From NCBI GenBank assembly GCA_963716005.1, contig OY970285.1, positions 1,922,001-1,986,000 of the forward strand: a DNA stretch of 64,000 bases, written 5' to 3'. The stretch is from CAVRUF01 sp963716005. GTDB lineage: Bacteria > Actinomycetota > Thermoleophilia > Gaiellales > Gaiellaceae. The notes beneath the pieces are model-generated. The model was not told the DNA's origin, searched no databases, and worked only from the letters and a program-made list of their open reading frames with translations. Of this stretch, positions 25,839 through 34,181 are shown one piece after another. A program made the translations under genes and the position numbers. Numbering within the stretch: the first letter of the stretch is position 1; each line of letters starts with the position of its first letter.

Positions 25839-26741
25839 ATGGCGGCGACGACCGAAGCAGAATTCCTTGCGCACGTGCAGTCGGGCGGCCTCGTCGAGAC
25901 CGGCGACTGGATGCCCGACGAGTACCGCGCAAGGCTCATCAAGTTCATCGAGATGCACGGCAACTCGGAGCTCATGGGCGTGCTGCCCGAGCGCGAGTGG
26001 ATCCTGCGCGCGCCGAACCTCCAGCGCAAGCTCGCGCTGACCGCCAAGGTGCAGGACGAGGCCGGCCACGCGCAGCTCATCTACCAGGTCGTCGCCGACC
26101 TCGGAAAGCCGCGCGAGCAGTGCCTCGACGACCTCATCTCGGGCAAGTCGAAGTTCCACAACGTCTTCCACTACCCGACGAAGACCTGGGGCGACGTCGG
26201 CGTGATCGCCTGGCTCGTCGACGCGGCCGCGATCATCAGCCAGAAGGCGCTCCTCAAGTGCTCCTACGCGCCGTACGCGCGGATCATGAAGAAGATCTGC
26301 TGGGAGGAGTCGTTCCACATCCTCCACGGCCGCGACGTCATCCTCGCGATGGTCACGGGCACGCCGGAGCAGCGCGAGCTGGTGCAGGAGGCGCTCGACC
26401 GCTGGTGGCAGCCGCTGATGATGTTCCACGGCAACCCGATCCCCGCCGAGAGCGATCCGACCTACCAGTGGCGGATCAAGAGCCAGCAGAACGAAGAGGC
26501 GCGCCAGCAGTTCCTCGACGGCTACGTGCCGCAGATCTGGGAGCTCGGCCTGACGATCGACGACCCGAAGCTCCGCAAGAACGACGAAGGGGTCTGGGAG
26601 TACACCGAACCCGACTGGGACGAGCTGAAGCATGTCGTCACCGGCCACGGCCCGATGACGGCCGAGCGGCTCGACTTCCGCCGCATGTCGCGCGACGAGA
26701 CCGCCTGGGTGCGGAAGGTCGTGCTCGCGGAGGCAGCGTGA
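25839..26741 (+). CDS. paaA: Phenylacetyl-CoA 1,2-epoxidase catalytic subunit PaaA
   Basis: Diiron monooxygenase subunit that epoxidises the ring of phenylacetyl-CoA. It has 300 residues. Iron-binding glutamates and histidines fall in KVQDEAGHAQLIYQV (ExxH) and CWEESFHILHG (ExxH). MGVLPEREWILRAPNLQRK is a conserved family stretch. Preceded by TAGGAGGAG at ideal spacing, one of the few Shine-Dalgarno-led genes here. Overlaps paaB by 4 bases. Confidence 0.96.
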   Translation: MAATTEAEFLAHVQSGGLVETGDWMPDEYRARLIKFIEMHGNSELMGVLPEREWILRAPNLQRKLALTAKVQDEAGHAQLIYQVVADLGKPREQCLDDLISGKSKFHNVFHYPTKTWGDVGVIAWLVDAAAIISQKALLKCSYAPYARIMKKICWEESFHILHGRDVILAMVTGTPEQRELVQEALDRWWQPLMMFHGNPIPAESDPTYQWRIKSQQNEEARQQFLDGYVPQIWELGLTIDDPKLRKNDEGVWEYTEPDWDELKHVVTGHGPMTAERLDFRRMSRDETAWVRKVVLAEAA

Positions 26742-27022
26742 TCTGGGAGGTCTTCCGGCAGGAGCGCGAGGGCGCGGCGTTCCAGCACGGCGGCTCGCTC
26801 GAGGCGCCGAACCTCGCGTTCGCCGAGGCGTACGCGAAGGAGTTCTACGGCCGGCGCGCGGAGTCGTTCGCGCTGTGGGTCGTTCCGCGCGCGTCGGTGA
26901 CCGAAGTTGACGAACCGTATGTCGCTCCCGTCTTCGACCGCGACTATCGCCGCGTCGACGGCTACTCACTGAAGGTCAAGCTGAAGGAAGCCCGTGACCT
27001 CGCTGGCACCAGCAAGCGTTGA
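26738..27022 (+). CDS. paaB: Phenylacetyl-CoA epoxidase subunit PaaB
   Basis: Small accessory subunit, 94 residues. It begins IWEVFRQEREGAAFQHGGSLEAPN, then AFAEAYAKEFYGRRAESFALWVV, the PaaB fold. GTG start at 26738 within the paaA stop (GTGA). Overlaps paaC by 29 bases, so translation is coupled. Confidence 0.94.
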   Translation: MIWEVFRQEREGAAFQHGGSLEAPNLAFAEAYAKEFYGRRAESFALWVVPRASVTEVDEPYVAPVFDRDYRRVDGYSLKVKLKEARDLAGTSKR

Positions 27023-27680
27023 CCACCTCCTGACGCTGGCCGACGACGAGCTCGTCCTCGGCTGGCGCGACTCGGAGTGGACGGGCATTGCGCCGTTCCT
27101 CGAGGAGGACGTGGCGTTCTCGTCGATCGCGCAGACGGAGATCGGGCACGCGCGAGCGTGGTACGAGCTGGCCGCGGCGGAGCTGGGCACGACCGCGGAC
27201 GAGCTCGCGTTCGACCGCAAGCCCGAGGAGTACCGCTCGGCACGGCTCGTCGAGCAGCGGCTCGTCCCCGACTGGGGCCTGACGATCGCGCGGCACTACC
27301 TGTACGAGACCGCGGATCACCTCCGCATCTCGGCGCTCCTCGGCTCGGACCGGCCCGAGGTCGCCGGCCTCGCGCAGAAGATCGAGCGCGAGGAGGCGTA
27401 CCACCTGATCCACGCGCAGATGTGGGCCGCGCAGCTGGCCGAGTCGGACGAGGGACGCGAGCGGTTTCGCGTCGCCTTGGAGGAGCTCTGGCCGTACGCG
27501 CTCGGGCTCCTCGAGGGCGACCAGCGCTCGCTGTACCGCGCCGCGGTGGCGGAGGGCCTCGGCGATCTGGCTCCGGCGGACGCCGAACCGGTCGAGCGCG
27601 GCGGACACACCGACGACTGGCCGGCGCTCTGGGACGAGATGACGATGGTGCGCCGCTCGGCGCCGGGAGCGGTCTGGTGA
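26994..27680 (+). CDS. paaC: Phenylacetyl-CoA epoxidase structural subunit PaaC
   Basis: Catalytically inactive partner of PaaA, 228 residues, ferritin-like. Typical segments: LADDELVLGWRDSEWTGIAPFLEEDVAF, SIAQTEIGHARAWYEL, and REEAYHLIHAQMW. GTG start inside paaB. GTGA overlap with paaD. Confidence 0.95.
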   Translation: MTSLAPASVDHLLTLADDELVLGWRDSEWTGIAPFLEEDVAFSSIAQTEIGHARAWYELAAAELGTTADELAFDRKPEEYRSARLVEQRLVPDWGLTIARHYLYETADHLRISALLGSDRPEVAGLAQKIEREEAYHLIHAQMWAAQLAESDEGRERFRVALEELWPYALGLLEGDQRSLYRAAVAEGLGDLAPADAEPVERGGHTDDWPALWDEMTMVRRSAPGAVW

Positions 27681-28178
27681 GCGTCGCGACCGAGCTGTCG
27701 GCCGAGCGCGTCTGGGAGGCGCTCGCCCAGATCCCGGATCCGGAGATCCCCGTGATCTCGCTGGTCGATCTCGGCGTCGTCCGCGACGTGGCTGTCGACG
27801 GCGAGCACGTACGGGTCGAGTTCATGCCGACGTTCCTCGGGTGCCCGGCTCTGGAGGTCATGCGGAACCTGATGGCCGACGCGGTCCGCGAGCTCGGAGG
27901 CGAGCCGGAGGTGGTCGTGGTCGCCGAGGAGGGCTGGACGTAGCGACCGCATCACGCCGGAAGGCCGAGAGAAGCTCCGCGAGGCCGGCTTCGCACCGCC
28001 GGGCCCGCGTCCCGCGACGGGAGTGATCCAGCTGGCCGACGTGAAGCGCCTGGCCCGCTGCCCGTACTGCGGCTCGACCGAGACCCGCCTGGACAATCTC
28101 TTCGGCCCGACCCCGTGCCGCTCGATTCGCTATTGCGAGAACTGCCGCCAGCCGTTCGAGCAGTTCAAGACCATCTAG
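27677..28178 (+). CDS. paaD: Phenylacetate pathway protein PaaD, frame break creating TAG
   Basis: DUF59/MIP18-type iron-sulfur assembly factor for the epoxidase. First part: IPDPEIPVISLVDLGVVRDV, EFMPTFLGCPALEVMR. A T at about 27941 makes a TAG after GGWT; without it the frame continues SDRITPEGREKLREAG and ends with the zinc-ribbon-like CPYCGS and CENCRQPFEQFKTI, the family's normal C-terminus. Length then is 166 residues. No paaE reductase follows, so the electron donor is encoded elsewhere. Confidence 0.9.
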
Positions 28179-28193
28179 GGCCTGCTACCGTCA

Positions 28194-28199
28194 TAGCCT
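28194..28199 (+). promoter_or_regulatory. -10 hexamer TAGCCT of the XRE gene
   Basis: TAGCCT, 7 bases before ATG 28207. Confidence 0.5.
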
Positions 28200-28206
28200 G
28201 TTGGCT

Positions 28207-28485
28207 ATGAGTCAAGAGGGCATTCACCCCATCGAGCGGATCCGCGAGCGCATCGCCGGCGCCGAGGACGGCTGGCTGTTCGCGCAGATCGCGGGGCAGG
28301 TCGTCGACCGGCGCAAAGCGCTCGGGCTCTCCCAGGCGGAGCTCGCGGAGCGCTGCGGTACGACCCAGTCGGCGATCGCGCGGCTCGAAAGCGGTGGGCG
28401 GCCGCCGCGGATCGACACGCTCCTCAGGATCGCGACGGCGCTCGACTGCGACCTAGCGGTCGAACTGCGGCCGCGCGAGCGGTAG
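28207..28485 (+). CDS. XRE-family helix-turn-helix regulator
   Basis: A 92-residue protein: short N-terminal helix, then HTH RRKALGLSQAELAERCGTTQSAIARLESGGRPPRIDTLLRIATAL. It resembles HigA-type antitoxins, but no toxin gene is next to it. The ATG at 28207 is chosen over TTG at 28201 because of the N7 spacing to TAGCCT. Confidence 0.82.
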   Translation: MSQEGIHPIERIRERIAGAEDGWLFAQIAGQVVDRRKALGLSQAELAERCGTTQSAIARLESGGRPPRIDTLLRIATALDCDLAVELRPRER

Positions 28486-28497
28486 CCTCACGCCGCG

Positions 28498-28965
28498 ATG
28501 CAGACGCTTCTCCTTGCCGGGATCTGCCTTCTTGCCGCCGGCTGCATGAACGGCAGCGGGTCGAGCGACGCCGAGTCCGCCGACAGCCGGCTGACGAAGG
28601 CCGAGTACATCGAGCAGGCCGACGCGATCTGCGCACGGTTCGACTCCGAGCTCGATGCGCTCGCCCAGCCCGAGACGCTCGACGACCTCGCCACGATGGC
28701 CACGGAGGCGAAGCCGATCGCCGAGGCGGGCGTCGACGAGCTGCGCGCGTTGAATCCACCCGAGGAGCTCGAGGAGCAGGTCGACGCGTGGCTCGTCCTG
28801 AACGAGAAGAACATCGAGGCAATCGATCAGCTCCGCGAGGCCGCTGAGACCGGCGACGAAACGAAGGTTCAGCAGGTCGCAGCCACGGCGACCGACAACG
28901 AGCAGAAGGCCGACGCGGCAGCCGCCGAGATCGGCCTGACCGACTGCGCCTCGACCGACGAGTAG
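28498..28965 (+). CDS. Small lipoprotein, unknown
   Basis: A 155-residue protein with lipobox LLAAGC (Cys 17). The mature part is acidic and helical: DAICARFDSELDALAQPETLDDLATMA, EELEEQVDAWLVLNEKNIEAI, and a closing Cys near the C-terminus that may pair with the CAR cysteine. TAGCCT (28483-28488), whose TAG ends the previous gene, is 9 bases before the ATG. No assigned family. Confidence 0.7.
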   Translation: MQTLLLAGICLLAAGCMNGSGSSDAESADSRLTKAEYIEQADAICARFDSELDALAQPETLDDLATMATEAKPIAEAGVDELRALNPPEELEEQVDAWLVLNEKNIEAIDQLREAAETGDETKVQQVAATATDNEQKADAAAAEIGLTDCASTDE

Positions 28966-29737
28966 CTAGCGGCCCTTGAAGTTCGGGTCGCGCTTCTCGA
29001 GGAAGGCGGCGACGCCCTCGGCGAAGTCCTCGGTCTGCGTGGCGGCGGCCTGGAGCTCGGCTTCCTGTTCGAGCTGGTCCTGGAGCCTCGTCGTCGCGGC
29101 GGCGTCGAGCAGGCGCTTGGTCATCCCGATGCCCTTGGTCGGCATCGCCGCGTAGGCCGCGGCGCGCTCGTGCGCGCGGGCGACGAGGTCGTCGGCGGGG
29201 ACGACCTCGGAGACGAGCCCCCAGTCGAGCGCTTCGTCGGCGGGGAGCTTGCGGCTCGTCGTCATCCACTCGAACGCGCGGGCGTAGCCGAGCAGCTGCG
29301 TCACGAAGTAGGAGCCGCCTGTATCCGGGACGAGGCCGATCGCGCTGAACGCGGGGACGAAGCTCGCGGTGTCCGCGGCGATGCGGATGTCACACGCGCA
29401 CGCGAAGGAGAGCCCCGCGCCGGCGGCCGGGCCGTTCACCGCGGCGATGACGGGCTTCTCCAGCGCGCGCAGCGCGAGGACGTTCGGGTTGTAGGTCGTC
29501 CGCAGCCGGTGCGCGATGTCGCCGGTCCCGCCCTCGAACTCGGAGAGATCCTGGCCGACGCAGAACCCGCGACCGGCGCCGGTGATGACCACGGCTCGGA
29601 CCTCGGGGTCGCGCGGCTTCCTCGAGCGCTTTCGCCAGCTCGGCGTGCATCGCGCCCGTGAACGCGTTCAGCTTGTCGGGCCGGTTCAGCGTGATCGTGA
29701 GCACGCCGCCGTCGCGCTCGGTGAGGACGTCGCTCAT
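28966..29737 (-). CDS. Enoyl-CoA hydratase/isomerase (PaaG-like), frame break
   Basis: Crotonase-fold enzyme. N-terminal LTITLNRPDKLNAFTGAMH, then a break at about 29612-29617, then VRAVVITGAGRGFCVGQDLSEFEGG, NGPAAGAGLSFACACDIRIAA (oxyanion hole), GLVPDTGGSYFV. The D in VPDTGG and lack of the second hydratase Glu fit the isomerase PaaG, which acts on the phenylacetate epoxide. One base removed gives 256 residues. The ATG is 6 bases after TACGAT (29744-29749). Confidence 0.85.
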
Positions 29738-29743
29738 GCGGGC

Positions 29744-29749
29744 ATCGTA
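29744..29749 (-). promoter_or_regulatory. -10 hexamer TACGAT of the 29737 gene
   Basis: TACGAT on minus, N6 to ATG; leaderless arrangement. Confidence 0.55.
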
Positions 29750-29921
29750 AGCGCGACGAAGTCGTCACGAAGCCGGCACAGACACGTGCGCCGCGCCTCG
29801 ATAGCGTTCGTGCTGGGACGCGCGGTCCCCCGTTGGGGGAGTACGCCCGCAGCACGGACATGGCCGCTCGGGACAGGTCGCGTCCGGATCAGGGCCGAAA
29901 CGCGCCCGGCGAGTGTTCCGG

Positions 29922-30695
29922 CTACTTGCCCTTGAACTCGGGCGGGCGCTTCTCGCCGAAGGCGGTCAGGCCCTCGCTTGCGTCCTCCGACGCGAACGCG
30001 AGGTAGAGCAGCCGCCGCTCGTGCTCGAGGCCGTGGTCGAGCGTCGTGTCGAACGCGCGGTTCACCGCCTCCTTCGCGAGCCGCTGCGCGACCGGGCCCT
30101 TCGACGCGATCTCGCGCGCGACCGACTTCGCCTCGTCGAGCCAGGCGTCGGGCCCGACGACCCGCGCGACGAGCCCTGCGCGCTCTGCCTCCTCGGCGGT
30201 GAGGAATCGGCCCGAGAGGATCACGTCCATCGCCTTCGCCTTCCCGATGGCACGCGTGAGGCGCTGCGTGCCGCCGGCGCCCGGGATGATCCCGAGGCTC
30301 GTTTCCGGCTGGCCGAACTTGGCCGTCTCGGACGCGACGATGAGATCGCAGCTCATCGCCAGCTCGTTGCCGCCGCCGAGGCAGTACCCCGACACCGCGG
30401 CGACGAGAGGTGTCCACAGCTTGCGGATCGCGTCCCAGCGCTCGACCCGTCGCGCGTAGAGCATCTCCATCGCGCTCGCCGACGCCATCTCGCCGATGTC
30501 CGCGCCCGCGGCGAAGGCTTTGTCGCTCCCCGCGAGCACGATGCAGCGGATTTTCTCGTCGCGGTCGAACTCGGCGAGCGCCGAGACCAGCTCCTCCATC
30601 AGCGGCTCGGACAGCGCGTTCATCCGGTCCGGCCGGTTGAGCGTGACGACCGCGATGGGTTCGTCGCGCTCGACCAGGACGAGGGCGTCGCTCAC
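29922..30695 (-). CDS. Enoyl-CoA hydratase
   Basis: Crotonase-fold hydratase, 257 residues. VVTLNRPDRMNALSEPLMEEL, AFAAGADIGEMA, GYCLGGGNELAMSCDLIVAS and PETSLGIIPGAGGTQRL; both catalytic Glu (NELAMSCD and PETSLG) are present. PaaF-like, acting in phenylacetate or fatty-acid oxidation. GTG overlaps the stop of the next enoyl-CoA hydratase gene (GTGA). Confidence 0.92.
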   Translation of the reverse strand: MSDALVLVERDEPIAVVTLNRPDRMNALSEPLMEELVSALAEFDRDEKIRCIVLAGSDKAFAAGADIGEMASASAMEMLYARRVERWDAIRKLWTPLVAAVSGYCLGGGNELAMSCDLIVASETAKFGQPETSLGIIPGAGGTQRLTRAIGKAKAMDVILSGRFLTAEEAERAGLVARVVGPDAWLDEAKSVAREIASKGPVAQRLAKEAVNRAFDTTLDHGLEHERRLLYLAFASEDASEGLTAFGEKRPPEFKGK

Positions 30696-31505
30696 TTACC
30701 CTTCTCGACGAACTTGCGGACGGCCGCCTGCGGCTCCTCGGTCGCCATCGAGAGCGCCAGCCAGTCGCGCGCGTGGTTGATCGTCTCGTGCCACGCGAGG
30801 TCCTTCCAGAAATTCATGTGCTGCTTCGCGTAGCGCGTCGTCTGCGGAAGCTTTCGCATCAGGTTTTCGACGACCGCGTCGAGTTTCGCGTCCAGCTCGG
30901 CCGCCGGAACGGCCCAGTTCACGAGCCCCCACTCCTCGCACTTCGCGGCCGGGATCTCCTCGCACATGAAGACGATCTCGCGCGCGCGGCGGTCGCCGAC
31001 GAAGAGCGCGAGCCACTGCGTCGCGCCGCCCGCAGGAACGGAGCCGTGCTCGGGTCCAACGTGGCGGACGTACGCGTCGTCGACCATGACGGCGAGGTCG
31101 CAGGCCATCTGCAGCTCGTTGCCGCCGCCGACCGCGATCCCGTTGATGCGCGCGACGGCTCGGCTTGCCCACCTCGCGCAGCCGGTCGTGCGCGTCCTTG
31201 AACGCGCCGAACCACTTCCAGTACTCGTTCGGCTTGCCGAGGTACTCCTTCTCCCACGACTTGAGGTCGGCGCCCACGCAGAACGCGCGGCCGGCGCCGG
31301 TGAGGACGACCACGCGCACCTCGTCGTCGTAGGACGCGTCCTCGCAGGCGCGCGCGATCTCGCGGAGCATCTGGTAGTCGAAGGCGTTCAGCACCTCCGG
31401 GCGATTCATGGTGATCGTCGCCCGGCCGCCCGCCTTCTCGTAGACGATCTTCTCGAAGCCGAGGTCGGCCGGTTCGACGGGGCTCGGATACGTCGGCTGG
31501 CTCAC
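30692..31505 (-). CDS. Enoyl-CoA hydratase/isomerase family protein, frame break
   Basis: Crotonase fold: ATITMNRPEVLNAFDYQMLREI, GRAFCVGADLKSWEKEYLG, then a break at about 31154-31159, then ARINGIAVGGGNELQMACDLAVM and VGPEHGSVPAGGATQWL. It resembles cyclohexenecarboxyl-CoA and oxepin-type ring hydratases more than plain fatty-acid hydratases. One base removed gives 270 residues. GTG start after AAGGGGG. It is divergent from the DMT-type transporter; a TATA core (around 31535) could serve both directions. Confidence 0.8.
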
Positions 31506-31572
31506 CCAGCGTCCCCCTTCATCGTTGGCGCCGAGCGTATAGGTTCCTCCCGTTCCCAAGGAAGGAGGCGGT

Positions 31573-32025
31573 GTGGGAGCTGGAGCGGCCGGGGCCGTGT
31601 TCGTGTGTGTCGTTGCCGGCCTTGCCGGGGCGATCCAAGCCGCGCTCATGGGCCGGTTCGGCGAGCGGATCGGCGTCGTCGAGGCGGTCGCGTTCTCGAG
31701 CGTCGTCACGACGCTCGTCGCCTTCACGGCAGTCCTCGTCATACGCCAATCGGTGAGCGGCGTCGCGGAAGGGCTGCGCGCCCCGCCCTGGCTCTGGCTC
31801 GCGGGCGTCATGAGCGCGCTGATCGTCTTCGCGGTCGCGCTCGGCCCGCCGCGGATCGGGACGACGACGACGATTGCCCTCATCATCGCCGGCAACCTCG
31901 TGATGGCGACCGTGATCGACCGCTTCGGCTTGTTCGGGCTCGAGCAGATCGGCCTGAGCGGGGTCCGCGTGCTCGGAATCGTGCTGCTCGGCGTAGGCGC
32001 GGCGCTTACGCTCTACCGTCCGTAG
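31573..32025 (+). CDS. DMT-superfamily membrane protein (YdcZ family)
   Basis: A 150-residue, five-helix protein: AGAAGAVFVCVVAGLAGAIQA, ALMGRFGERIGVVEAVAFSSVV, APPWLWLAGVMSALIVFAVAL, PPRIGTTTTIALIIAGNLVMA. These are YdcZ (PF04657) hallmarks. Strong GGAAGGAGG ribosome site 4 bases upstream. Substrate unknown; purine genes follow on the same strand. Confidence 0.85.
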   Translation: MGAGAAGAVFVCVVAGLAGAIQAALMGRFGERIGVVEAVAFSSVVTTLVAFTAVLVIRQSVSGVAEGLRAPPWLWLAGVMSALIVFAVALGPPRIGTTTTIALIIAGNLVMATVIDRFGLFGLEQIGLSGVRVLGIVLLGVGAALTLYRP

Positions 32026-32105
32026 GCGGCTCGCCGGCGCACGACGTTCGAGGGCGGATCGTTGAGCGTCCGCGGCGCGAACTCCTCAACCCCGGCCACG
32101 GGTAG

Positions 32106-32111
32106 TACGTT
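32106..32111 (+). promoter_or_regulatory. -10 hexamer TACGTT of the purine deaminase gene
   Basis: TACGTT, N7 to ATG 32119; leaderless arrangement. Confidence 0.5.
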
Positions 32112-32118
32112 ACGACGC

Positions 32119-33466
32119 ATGGACCGCGGCCTCGCGACGCTGTTGCTCGCGAACGCCCATGTCGTCACGATGGACGACGTCGGGACGGAGCACGAGAACG
32201 GATGGATCCTGGTCCGCGACGGAACCGTTGAGGCGGTCGGCGGCGGCGCTCGACCGGACGCCGAGCGGACGGACGACCTCGGCGGGGCTCTCGTGACGCC
32301 CGGCCTCGTCAACACCCACCACCACCTCTTCCAGACGCTCACGCGGACGCGGGCGCAGGAGGCTGACCTCTTCACCTGGCTGCGGACCCTCTATCCGGCG
32401 TGGGGCCGAATCGACGCCGAGTCGGAGTACGCAGCCGCACGCACCGGCCTTGCGGAGCTCGCGCGCTCCGGGATGCTCGACCGTCTTCGACCACCACTAC
32501 GTCTTTCCGCCCGGAAGGCAGGGGATCGTCGAGGCCGAGCTTCAGGCGGCGCGCGAACTCGGTCTTCGAATCGTCGCCTCGCGGGGCTCGATGGACCTCG
32601 GCGAGTCGGAAGGAGGGCTGCCGCCGGACGAGCTCGTCGAGGACGGCGACGAGGCGCTCGCGGCCACGGAGGCGCTCGCAGCCCTTCACGAGGCGGGCCC
32701 GGGCGCCCGCGCGCAGATCGCAGTCGCGCCCTGTTCACCGTTTTCGGTCACGAAGCGGTTGATGATCGAGTCGGCCGAGCTTGCACGCCGACTTGGGCTG
32801 CGGCTGCATACGCACCTCGCCGAGACGGTCGAGGAGGAGGACTACTGCCAGGGGATCTTCGGCTGCCGGCCGATCGAGTATCTCGAGCAGGTCGGCTGGC
32901 TCGACGCCGACGTCTGGTGCGCGCATTGCGTCCATCTCTCGGAGAACGACATCGGCCGCTTCGGCGCGGCAGGGACCGGCGTGGCGCACTGCCCGACCTC
33001 GAACCTACGCCTCGGGGCGGGGGTCGCCCCGGTCGCCTCGATGTTGGCCGCGGGCGTCCCTGTCGGCCTCGGCGTCGACGGCTCCGCCTCGAACGAGCGC
33101 GGCGACCTACTTCTCGAGGTGAAGCAGGCCTTGCTCGTGGCTCGGGGGCGCGGCGGGCCGGCTGCACTCACCGCACGGCAGGCGCTCCGTCTCGGAACCC
33201 GCGGCGGCGCCGAAGTGCTCGGCCGTGACGACCTGGGCTCGCTTGAACCCGGCAAGTGCGCAGACATCGCCGTCTGGCGCACCGACGGGCTCGAGTTCGG
33301 CGGCGCCGACGACCCGGTCGCCGCGCTCGTGCTCGCCGGGCCGCATCGTGTCGAGCGCCTCCTCGTCGGCGGCGAGGATGTCGTCGTCGAAGGACATCTT
33401 GCGCTCGCCGACGAGGGGGAGATCGCCCGCGAACACCGCGTGCAGGCACTACGGTTCGCCGCATGA
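32119..33466 (+). CDS. Amidohydrolase, 8-oxoguanine deaminase-like, frame break
   Basis: Metal-dependent deaminase of the TrzA/AtzA/8-oxoguanine deaminase group. VTPGLVNTHHHLFQTLTR gives the first metal histidines; LRLHTHLAETVEE, VWCAHCVHLSENDI and GLGVDGSASNE supply the rest. The frame breaks at about 32470-32474 after ELARSG; removing one G restores CSTVFDHHYVFPPGRQG and gives 448 residues. HIU hydrolase follows with a 4-base overlap (ATGA), so conversion of 8-oxoguanine to urate is the likely role. Confidence 0.82.
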
Positions 33467-33753
33467 CGGCGACCCTCTCCACGCACGTGCTCGACACCGG
33501 CCGCGGCCGCCCCGCCGCCGGCGTTCGGGTCGAGCTCTTCCGGGAGGAGGAGCTCCTCGCGACCGCCGACACCGATTCCGACGGGCGGGTCGCGGAGCTC
33601 GCCGAGGTCGCCGAAGGCGCGTACCGCCTCGTGTTCCATCCCCCGTCGCCGTTCTTCCGGCGCGTCGAACTCGAGATCGAGCTCGGCGAGGGTCACCACC
33701 ACGTGCCGCTCCTCTTCGCGCCCTACTCGTGCACGACGTACCGCGGCAGCTGA
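33463..33753 (+). CDS. 5-hydroxyisourate hydrolase (transthyretin-like)
   Basis: Hydrolyses 5-hydroxyisourate to OHCU. 96 residues. LSTHVLDTGRGRPAAGVRVEL is the N-terminal signature with catalytic His; the protein ends in exact family tail YRGS. RLVFHPPSPFFRRVELE matches the middle strand. Overlaps the deaminase stop and runs 25 bases into the OHCU decarboxylase gene. Confidence 0.95.
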   Translation: MTATLSTHVLDTGRGRPAAGVRVELFREEELLATADTDSDGRVAELAEVAEGAYRLVFHPPSPFFRRVELEIELGEGHHHVPLLFAPYSCTTYRGS

Positions 33754-34181
33754 CGGTCGCGCAGCTCGCCGAGCTCTTCGGCGGGCGGACGCGCTTCGTC
33801 GAACGGCTCGCGGAGTACCCGGACCCGCTCGGCCGGGCGCGCGACCTGCTCCGCGAGCTACCTGAGGCCGAGCAGGTCGAGGCGTTGAACGCGCACCCGC
33901 CGATCGGGGCGCGCGGGCTCGAGGGCCGCTCCGCCGCCGAGCAGGGCTCGGACGAGGACACGGAGGTCCTGCGGAGGCTCTCGAACCTGAACCAGCTGTA
34001 CGAGGGAAAGTTCGGCTTCCGCTTCCTGGTGTTCGTGAACCGACGGCCGCGGCGGGAGATCGTCCCGATTCTCGAAGTCCGGCTCGAACGCACGCGGAAC
34101 GAGGAGCTCGCGACGGGGCTCGACGAGCTCGTCGCGATCGCGCACGACCGCGCCGGCGAACGGCCGGCTACGGCGGGCTGA
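33729..34181 (+). CDS. OHCU decarboxylase
   Basis: Decarboxylates 2-oxo-4-hydroxy-4-carboxy-5-ureidoimidazoline to S-allantoin. About 150 residues: LTVAQLAELFGGRTRFVERLAEYP, catalytic LNAHPPIGARG, and LNQLYEGKFGFRFLVFVNRRP. The start is uncertain: GTG at 33729 lies inside the HIU hydrolase gene; CTG at the hydrolase stop would be shorter. Its end overlaps the convergent urate oxidase gene by 14 bases. Confidence 0.9.
   Translation: MHDVPRQLTVAQLAELFGGRTRFVERLAEYPDPLGRARDLLRELPEAEQVEALNAHPPIGARGLEGRSAAEQGSDEDTEVLRRLSNLNQLYEGKFGFRFLVFVNRRPRREIVPILEVRLERTRNEELATGLDELVAIAHDRAGERPATAG

Noticed and set aside
27941..27943. TAG stop truncating PaaD, as a pseudogene
   Set aside because: Both sides match the family and the frame returns after removing one base, as in more than twenty other genes here.
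28207..28485. HigA-like antitoxin of a toxin-antitoxin pair
   Set aside because: Neighbours are paaD and a lipoprotein; no RelE/HigB-like gene lies on either side.
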